A stretch of DNA of 13,231 nucleotides from an uncultured Candidatus Nemicrothrix sp. Its GTDB lineage: Bacteria > Actinomycetota > Acidimicrobiia > Acidimicrobiales > UBA8592. The stretch's first letter is position 1. Every line of letters starts with the position of its first letter. Under the pieces are notes generated by a model that ran no database searches, was not told the DNA's origin, and was given only the letters and a program-made list of their open reading frames with translations. The stretch lies in the NCBI GenBank assembly GCA_913046155.1, contig CAJWRY010000029.1, positions 1 through 13,231 of the forward strand, written 5' to 3'. A program made the translations under genes and the position numbers. Shown here one piece after another: positions 8,901 through 13,231 of this stretch.

Positions 8901-9525
8901 TTAATGCCGGATTTGTTTGCTTCTGCTCAGGGATACCATGATCCTGAAGTTCTACGAAAAGATTATCTTTACCAAAGATCTCTTGAAGTCTTCCAGCTTT
9001 GTCTAATGCTTCCGCTTCATCACCTCTTAGAAGAGACTGCAGAACTTGACCACCTAAACATCCTGTCGTGGCAATAACGCCATCACTGTGATCATTTAAG
9101 ACTTCCCAGTCAACCCTTGGCTTGTAATAGAAACCCTCCATGTAGGCGCGGCTTGCTATCTGTATTAGGTTCTTGTATCCAGTGTTATTCTCAGCGAGCA
9201 AGGTTAAGTGGTAATAAAGCTTTCTTCCTTCATCTGTATTCCCTCCTGAATCGGGGAATTCTGAAGCTTTACCTCGCCCACGTCTTGGTCGTTCAAATCG
9301 AGACTCGTAGGCCATATAGGCTTCAGTTCCGATGATAGGTTTTATACCCTCTTCCTTGCATGCGCGGTAGAAAGGAAGCACTCCATACATATTCCCATGA
9401 TCAGTTATTCCTAAAGCTGGTTGACCGTCTGCTACAGCTGCCTTAACAATTTCATCAAGCCGTGACGCACCGTCGAGCATTGAGTATTCAGTATGCACGT
9501 GAAGATGTGTGAACGAATTAGACAT
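5974..9525 (-). CDS. dnaE: DNA polymerase III subunit alpha, DnaE1 type
   Basis: The replicative polymerase of 1183 residues, of usual length and complete. Order of parts: an N-terminal PHP domain (about 1-280), the polymerase palm, fingers and beta-binding region, then helix-hairpin-helix and OB-fold (about 1020-1100) parts and a C-terminal tail. Palm aspartates are Asp419 and Asp421 in PDIDMDFD and Asp590 in LLKMDFLGL. GPGRGSAAGS at 376-385 is the conserved pre-catalytic loop. All nine PHP metal ligands appear present by motif: His9, His11, Asp18, His43, Glu68, His106, Cys156, Asp224 and His226. This fits DnaE1 enzymes such as that of Mycobacterium tuberculosis, where the PHP domain is the proofreading exonuclease. 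The ATG at 9525 matches the family start, shortly before HLHVHTEYS. A 96-base gap separates it from the activator gene upstream; I see no convincing promoter or terminator there. Confidence 0.97.
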   Translation of the reverse strand: MSNSFTHLHVHTEYSMLDGASRLDEIVKAAVADGQPALGITDHGNMYGVLPFYRACKEEGIKPIIGTEAYMAYESRFERPRRGRGKASEFPDSGGNTDEGRKLYYHLTLLAENNTGYKNLIQIASRAYMEGFYYKPRVDWEVLNDHSDGVIATTGCLGGQVLQSLLRGDEAEALDKAGRLQEIFGKDNLFVELQDHGIPEQKQTNPALMKIASKLGAPLLATNDCHYTHQHDHIAHDALLCVQTGSLISDPNRFKFHGDQHYLKTAAEMRYLFNSVEVACDNTLWIAERSNVEIEFGKPLLPDFPLPDQFDNDDEYLQHLTLEGARERWGDKLTEEISDRLAYELRVMSDMGFSAYFLITWDLIRYAREQGIRVGPGRGSAAGSAVAYALKITDLDPIEYDLLFERFLNPSRISMPDIDMDFDSRYRDAMINYVASKYGRDHVAQIITFSQIKGRAAVRDAARVLDKPYAVGDQIAKAIPPPVMGRDTPLWACLTKTEPYQEGFKAASEIRQMYENDPVVKEVIDVALGLEGLRRQDSIHAAGVVITKEPLTEYLPIQRKPEKDKDIEETPVVTQYEMQSVEDLGLLKMDFLGLRNLDVITDSLELIKETVGVELDIDNLPLDDEKTFNLLAAGESIGVFQLESPPMRALMRALAPSSFEDVAALVALYRPGPMAANMHNDYADRKNNRKPVEYFHPDAEELLRDTYGLMIYQESVMRVAQKFAGYTLAQADNLRKAMGKKIRSAMEKERERFTSGMESMGYETKLSEEVFEIISQFADYAFNKSHSYGYGLVAYQTAFLKAHYPVQYMAALMTSVKGRKKEDSAIYLNECRHMGLEVAVPDVNTAQMNYYPDIQNGNGSQRIVYGLSAIRNVGEGIVSLLISERNSNGPFMDFYDFCERVDMQVLNRRAIEALIKAGAFDSLGHTRQGLLASYEQIIEQTVSRRREKERGVMTLFEVVPDDAAQVFDEKVLIPEIEFEKQQRLSFEKEMLGRYISDHPLRGYEGTLRRKCDATSQGVSSLDEGKVIKVGGVITEVNKKQTQRGDLMATISLEDLEGEIEVIVFTKAMAQVGHKLVTDHPVIVTGRVDRRDENSKVICLEVEELKSDVESKVTSIDVKIPSTGTTTKHLENLASLLSEHSGECDVYVHLGSKRIWLGADVRVDPDSGLLGELRVLFGAECILT

Positions 9526-9621
9526 CAGATATTAAATCCTATTGTTGGACCATAACAAACTACACATTTGTCATTTAGAGTCTTAATATACTTACAACAA
9601 GATTAGAGAATACGCCAATGG

Positions 9622-10137
9622 TTAGAGATAAGTTCCTGGTCGATCTTGAGAATCTTGTTGATCTTGGAAAGGTTCGGTTTCGGAGGAGCCACCTGGCAAA
9701 AGCTCACCGCCTGCGCGCATTGTCGCCAATTGCTGTTGCGCAGCCATTTGTTGGGCGAAAAGCGTAGCTTGAATGCCTTGAATGAGGCCCTCAAGCCACC
9801 CAACAAGTTGGGCCTGAGCTACCCGAAGCTCAGCTTCGCTCGGGATCTCATCCGTGCCAAATGGCAAAGTTATACGGTCTAATTCTTTCTGCAATTCTGA
9901 AGAAAGAGCTGAACCTAGTTCTTGCACAGAAGTGTCGTATATATCTCGCATCCGATCACGACTTCCTTCGTCTAATTGCACCTCACGAAGTTCGTCGAGT
10001 AATTGGCGCAGCATTGAACCCACTCTCATCACTTTCGCAGGTTGCTCTATGAACTCGCCACTTGACTCGCTTGACTTATTCTCATTTTCTACTATCTCAG
10101 CCTGTTCAGCTTTTACGCGTTGCGTCTTGTCGTCCAT
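9622..10137 (-). CDS. bpa: Bacterial proteasome activator Bpa/PafE
   Basis: A 171-residue homologue of mycobacterial Bpa (PafE, DUF2587), the ATP-independent ring that opens the 20S proteasome gate and feeds it unfolded proteins. Shared family segments are EQPAKVMRVGSMLRQLL, LDEGSRDRMRDIY, LDRITLPFGTDEIPS, AELRVAQAQLVGWLEGL and LFAQQMAAQQQL. The helical core spans about residues 30-143, flanked by an acidic N-terminus and a flexible tail. The last four residues are GTYL; the mycobacterial protein ends GQYL, and this penultimate-tyrosine (HbYX-like) tail docks into the proteasome. The homology predicts prcBA genes elsewhere in this genome. No clear ribosome binding site precedes the ATG at 10137. 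It lies 31 bases after the phosphodiesterase gene and 96 bases before dnaE, so it may share the upstream operon. Confidence 0.93.
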   Translation of the reverse strand: MDDKTQRVKAEQAEIVENENKSSESSGEFIEQPAKVMRVGSMLRQLLDELREVQLDEGSRDRMRDIYDTSVQELGSALSSELQKELDRITLPFGTDEIPSEAELRVAQAQLVGWLEGLIQGIQATLFAQQMAAQQQLATMRAGGELLPGGSSETEPFQDQQDSQDRPGTYL

Positions 10138-10168
10138 ACTGACATTCTACAGCAAGCAACTTCATGTA

Positions 10169-11275
10169 TCAGTCTTTGAATGAAGTGATTAATGGCACAT
10201 AAACTTCCGCTTCAGTTAGTGATCCATGACGGCCAACTAGTCGCGGGCCGAGATTCTCTTTATCTACGAAAGCAATGGGATCCCTTGCCAGTAACGCAAT
10301 TTCGCCAAGCCTTTCTTTTGCTTGGTTTGAAATGTGCTTTCCGAACCACCCTTCATCAAGTACCTGATCTTTGCTTCGCACCCAAGCACAATTACTGTAT
10401 AAATCTTGTAGATCTTGAAGCAAACTGTCATGATTACCCCGAGCAGGATGAAACCACAAGAATCGCGCTTCACCAGAAATAGTATCAGTTCGCTGCATAA
10501 TCGAATCGTTGATTCTGATAATAGAATCGCCAACGTCGACCATTCCATGGTCTGAAGTCACGATCAAAGCTGTTCCTCTTGGAAGCATTTCATATATTCG
10601 CCCAATCAGATAGTCTACGAAGGCTATCTCGGCGTCGTAAAAGTAACCCGTTCCGTGAATATGCCCAACTTTGTCCAGCCCGTCATAGTATGCGTAAACG
10701 AGTCGGCTGCCTTGATCTAAACATTGCGCGATGTGATGCGTGATATTACTTGGGAGGAAGTACCCCTCGTACAATGTGTTACGAAGGTGAGCCTCTGTAA
10801 AACCACTATTTCTAAATTCAGCTGGGGATACCACAGGGATCTTTTCACCTAAGAATGGAGGTACGGGTTGGAACGAACTTGGATTGATCTCGTTCACTGC
10901 TACTCCGCTTCCGGTTGTCCATCGAAGTGAGTTTAGGATCTGATTTCCTACACTTATCTTGTAACCGATAACCCCGTGTTCCCCTGGTGGCCGCCCTGTT
11001 GTTAAAGAGGTAAGGGCCGTAGCAGTAGTAGTTGGCGCTACGGTCATGATTCTTTCTTGATTCATTTTGCTCAGGTTATGAAGCAGGTCTCTTTGTTCCG
11101 AGATTTTAAATTTTTCATAGCCGAGTCCATCAACAAGAAGGAGCACTATCTTTTGAGCAGATAAGACTTCTTCAGGTAGCCAGCCAGATCCGATCACAGA
11201 ATGCTCCAACAGTGCTGGAACGATGTTGCTTAGACATGCGCTCGTGTAGTCGGGGATTACGGGATCAATCGTCAT
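10169..11275 (-). CDS. Type I phosphodiesterase/nucleotide pyrophosphatase family protein
   Basis: A 368-residue member of the alkaline phosphatase superfamily, closest in pattern to type I phosphodiesterase/nucleotide pyrophosphatase proteins. Metal-site motifs are LLLVDGLGYEKF with Asp49, APTTTATALTSLTTG at 80-94 holding the probable threonine nucleophile, YYDGLDKVGH with Asp201 and His205, TSDHGM with Asp242 and His243, and GRHGSL with His350. All expected ligand positions for a two-metal site are present. No signal peptide is seen, so it is probably cytoplasmic, unlike many secreted phosphatases. The start ATG shares four bases (ATGA) with the rluD stop, which points to translational coupling. 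The substrate, whether nucleotide, phospholipid headgroup or other phosphodiester, cannot be told. Confidence 0.88.
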   Translation of the reverse strand: MTIDPVIPDYTSACLSNIVPALLEHSVIGSGWLPEEVLSAQKIVLLLVDGLGYEKFKISEQRDLLHNLSKMNQERIMTVAPTTTATALTSLTTGRPPGEHGVIGYKISVGNQILNSLRWTTGSGVAVNEINPSSFQPVPPFLGEKIPVVSPAEFRNSGFTEAHLRNTLYEGYFLPSNITHHIAQCLDQGSRLVYAYYDGLDKVGHIHGTGYFYDAEIAFVDYLIGRIYEMLPRGTALIVTSDHGMVDVGDSIIRINDSIMQRTDTISGEARFLWFHPARGNHDSLLQDLQDLYSNCAWVRSKDQVLDEGWFGKHISNQAKERLGEIALLARDPIAFVDKENLGPRLVGRHGSLTEAEVYVPLITSFKD

Positions 11276-12198
11276 GCAAAAGTGTCCTTCATGGTTATTA
11301 GCTCATCAGGAATAGGAGATTTGAAGTTCATCTGATTATTCGTTTTGGGGTGCGCAAATGTCAACATTTGAGCATGTAGCGCAAGGCGGTTCTCAATATT
11401 AAATGCTGTTCTACCTCCGTACAGTTCATCGCCAAGAACTGAATGCCCGATTGCCGCTAGGTGCACTCGGATCTGGTGTGTCCTTCCGGTTTCGAGCCTG
11501 CAACTCAACACAGAAATTTTAAAAGGAGATTCAAGCTTTTGATCTATTTCATAGAAAGTACGGGCATATTTCCCATTTTGAATTACGGCTCTTTTAAGAG
11601 GATTTTTGGGGTCTCTTCCTAGCGGAGCATCAACAACGCCTTTATCAGATTCAACATGACCCGCAACGATAGCGAAGTATTGACGATGTATTTGCCTCTT
11701 CTGCATCTGTAATTTTAGATTGCCTAAAGCTTCAGATGTTCGGGCAACAATTAATAGCCCTGATGTCCCTTTGTCTAATCTGTGAACCAGACCTAAACGA
11801 ATAGGATCTCCAATATTCCTCAAATCAGGGAACTGCGCTGCTAATCCATTGACTAACGTTCCGTTAGCTATACCTGACCCTGGATGGACGATTAAACCTG
11901 ATGGCTTATTTATGACTATCACCGAATCGTCCTCAAAAACAACCCCGAAATCTATTGTCGGGTCTGAAACTACTTTTTCAACGACTTCATCTGAGAATTT
12001 TGGCATGCTGATCATATCGTTCGTGTGGGCAATCTCTGAGCCTTTTTTGATGGGTATGCCATTTCGCAATATAAGTCGCCTAGAGATCAACTCAGAAACC
12101 TTTGACCTACTATGGCCCGAGAAGAACGCTATAACGCGATCTACTCTTTCTCCGTCGTGGTGCGGTGAAAGCTGATAGTGGACTTTGTCTTCAACCAT
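11272..12198 (-). CDS. rluD: Ribosomal large subunit pseudouridine synthase, RluD/RluA family
   Basis: A 308-residue pseudouridine synthase of the RluA/RluD family, which converts specific uridines of 23S rRNA to pseudouridine. An S4 RNA-binding domain fills residues about 16-65 (GERVDRVIAFF, SRSKVSELISRR). The catalytic domain follows with INKPSGLIVHPG, the catalytic Asp142 in HRLDKGTSG, and ETGRTHQIRVHLAAIGH near the C-terminus. I chose the ATG at 12198, which overlaps the lspA stop by 8 bases. A longer frame to 12315 exists but would overlap lspA by 125 bases and add a non-homologous tail. The following phosphodiesterase start overlaps this stop by four bases. Which uridines are modified is not shown by sequence; RluD is the usual name in this actinobacterial context. 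Confidence 0.93.
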   Translation of the reverse strand: MVEDKVHYQLSPHHDGERVDRVIAFFSGHSRSKVSELISRRLILRNGIPIKKGSEIAHTNDMISMPKFSDEVVEKVVSDPTIDFGVVFEDDSVIVINKPSGLIVHPGSGIANGTLVNGLAAQFPDLRNIGDPIRLGLVHRLDKGTSGLLIVARTSEALGNLKLQMQKRQIHRQYFAIVAGHVESDKGVVDAPLGRDPKNPLKRAVIQNGKYARTFYEIDQKLESPFKISVLSCRLETGRTHQIRVHLAAIGHSVLGDELYGGRTAFNIENRLALHAQMLTFAHPKTNNQMNFKSPIPDELITMKDTFA

Positions 12199-12667
12199 TC
12201 GCCAGATCCCGCTCAACTTGATACCGGTAATAGAGTAGTAATGGTAATCCGATGACAAGAGCCATATCAGCAAAGTTGAATATCGGCCACCACTGCAGAT
12301 CAATGAAATCAACAACTTCCCCGCTTAAAAAACCGTCACCTTTTCTAAAAAGCCGATCTACGACATTTCCCACTACCCCCCCGAAAACTACACCGAATAG
12401 AAATTTGATTTTCAGATTGGCTTCAGCGAAACCAAAATACGCGATAATTACTGAAGCTATTATTGCAATCGTTGCTATTATCGGCGTCAGATTCTCCCCG
12501 ATTGAAAATGACGCACCAGGGTTGCGAATCAAGTTGAGTTGTAGTGTCCAAAACAATTCAACCGGTTCGTTGGGATCTAATTTAGCTACAGCAATCGATT
12601 TTGTTATTTGATCAAGAAGCAAAACTATAAGAGATGGCAGGACGAAAAATAGAATCTTCTTATGCAT
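12191..12667 (-). CDS. lspA: Lipoprotein signal peptidase LspA
   Basis: A 158-residue signal peptidase II, the membrane aspartyl protease that removes signal peptides from diacylglyceryl-modified prolipoproteins. Motifs in order: DQITK at 19-23, NPGASFSIG at 49-57, GGVVGNVVDRL with catalytic Asp104, VVDFIDLQWWPIFNFAD with catalytic Asp134. Four hydrophobic segments, near 5-20, 63-80, 88-103 and 128-147, match the family topology. Length and all catalytic residues are normal. It lies between the DksA-like gene and rluD, an order I recall from other actinobacteria. The ribosome binding site is weak (AGAAAG region). A perfect 8-base inverted repeat lies between the upstream stop codon and this start. 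Confidence 0.96.
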   Translation of the reverse strand: MHKKILFFVLPSLIVLLLDQITKSIAVAKLDPNEPVELFWTLQLNLIRNPGASFSIGENLTPIIATIAIIASVIIAYFGFAEANLKIKFLFGVVFGGVVGNVVDRLFRKGDGFLSGEVVDFIDLQWWPIFNFADMALVIGLPLLLYYRYQVERDLANG

Positions 12668-12687
12668 TTGTTTGCTTTCTAATCATA

Positions 12688-12722
12688 AAGGCAGTCTTAC
12701 TTATTACTTAGGTTACTGCCTT
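12688..12722 (-). repeat. Perfect 8-bp inverted repeat upstream of lspA
   Basis: AAGGCAGT (12688-12695) and ACTGCCTT (12715-12722) are exact reverse complements separated by 19 bases. The element lies wholly between the DksA-like stop and the lspA start. The - strand RNA could form a hairpin about 20 bases before the lspA start. No run of U follows, so it does not look like an intrinsic terminator. An operator, an mRNA-processing hairpin or chance are all possible. Confidence 0.5.
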
Positions 12723-12744
12723 AAGCTATGAGCCCTTTGAGGTT

Positions 12745-13231
12745 CTACCTAAACCCCATTCCTCCAACCTTGTATTCAACTCTCTCTGCTGCCCAAGGTA
12801 TTGCTCGTAGCCTTTCCTTGGGAATATTTTTACCGGAAACAACACAAATTCCATATGTTCCCATCTTTAGCCTCTCAAGAGCTGCATCAATTTCATCAAC
12901 TGCTTGCTGGGCATGAGCACTCAATGCAAGATCTCTCTCTCGTTCAACTGCTAGGGTATCACCCTCTCCGCCTTCTTCGCCGAAATCAACATCACCTGGC
13001 TCTCGCCCTTCAATTAAGGAGTCAGCCTCTGCTTTAAAAGATGCTGCAGACTTTACGTATTTGCTTCTCTCAAGCAGCAGGGACTCTTTTTGAGTTGCCA
13101 AAAACTTCTTATCAAACGGCGATTTCTTCGCAGCTGTTTTCTTCGCTGGTGCTTTCTTCGTAGCTGTTTTCTTCGCTGGTGCTTTCTTTGCAGCTGTTTT
13201 CTTCGCTGGTGCTTTCTTCGCAACTGTTTTC
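12745..13231 (-). CDS. DksA/TraR-like protein with Lys/Ala/Pro-rich tail and degenerate zinc finger (N-terminus cut by window)
   Basis: The frame runs from the right edge to a TAG at 12745-12747, giving 161 visible residues; the true start is outside. The N-terminal part is a histone-H1-like basic tail of KKAPAKKTA repeats (about 37 residues visible). A helical region follows (KESLLLERSKY, ERERDLALSAHAQQAVDEI), then MGTYGICVVSGKNIPKER and a short C-terminus. This is the DksA/TraR layout, whose C4 zinc finger normally reads CxxC-x17-CxxC. Here the four ligand positions are Cys, Ser, Arg and Tyr, so zinc is unlikely to bind in the usual way. DksA proteins enter the RNA polymerase secondary channel; whether this one does is unknown. 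A TTG at 13101 gives a tail-less 118-residue version but lies in mid-frame, so I do not accept it. lspA follows 77 bases downstream. Confidence 0.8.
   Translation of the reverse strand, partial: KTVAKKAPAKKTAAKKAPAKKTATKKAPAKKTAAKKSPFDKKFLATQKESLLLERSKYVKSAASFKAEADSLIEGREPGDVDFGEEGGEGDTLAVERERDLALSAHAQQAVDEIDAALERLKMGTYGICVVSGKNIPKERLRAIPWAAERVEYKVGGMGFR
13129..13231. repeat. 30-bp tandem repeat coding for a basic decapeptide
   Basis: Three full 30-base units (13129-13158, 13159-13188, 13189-13218) and a partial fourth (13219-13231) run to the window edge. They differ by only a few bases. On the - strand each unit codes for a ten-residue KKAPAKKTAA-like block of the DksA-like protein's tail. 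The multiple of three keeps the frame, so copy number could vary between strains without breaking the gene. The total copy number is unknown because the array leaves the window. Confidence 0.85.

Noticed and set aside
9646..10183. Open frames on the + strand across the proteasome activator gene
   Set aside because: They are antisense to a well-conserved gene, have low-complexity translations and no ribosome binding site.
12199..12315. N-terminal extension of rluD to a start at 12315
   Set aside because: It would overlap lspA by about 125 bases and adds about 39 residues with no resemblance to the family; the ATG at 12198 fits the S4 domain start.

Overview
The window looks like ordinary chromosome from an actinobacterium (Actinomycetota) of moderate to low GC, most likely an uncultured, perhaps aquatic, Acidimicrobiia-like lineage. 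The phylum call rests on three things seen here. A clear homologue of the mycobacterial proteasome activator Bpa/PafE is present. The order DksA-like protein, lspA, rluD, with dnaE further along, recalls mycobacterial and Streptomyces chromosomes. The menaquinone genes menG and menA are also present. The Acidimicrobiia assignment is inference from the low GC and gene content; no rRNA is present to test it.

Layout. Only the first gene, the 3' end of a menG/ubiE-type methyltransferase (1-416), is on the + strand. It converges on menA (468-1346). Every other gene is on the - strand, so transcription runs from the right edge to the left. In transcription order: a DksA/TraR-like protein with a Lys/Ala/Pro-rich tail (cut by the right edge), lspA, rluD and an alkaline-phosphatase-superfamily phosphodiesterase. 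The lspA/rluD and rluD/phosphodiesterase pairs overlap by 8 and 4 bases. Next come the proteasome activator and dnaE. A metabolic stretch follows: an unrecognised GNAT-like protein overlapping a nitroreductase, then a DUF35 protein paired with an SCP2-type thiolase, then an aldehyde dehydrogenase and finally menA.

How the genes work together. The right half is housekeeping: regulation, lipoprotein maturation, rRNA modification, proteasomal protein turnover and replication. The left half holds the last two steps of menaquinone synthesis and an acyl-CoA/redox set. In that set DUF35 plus thiolase is the firmest functional unit; its substrate cannot be read from the sequence.

No tRNA, rRNA, CRISPR array, insertion sequence, phage gene or long gene-free stretch was found; the longest gap between genes is about 135 bases. 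I see no clear new multi-gene system. The points most worth a second look are the DksA-like protein that has lost three of four zinc-ligand cysteines, the proteasome activator with a GTYL tail, the unrecognised 233-residue protein coupled to a nitroreductase, and the DUF35-thiolase pair.
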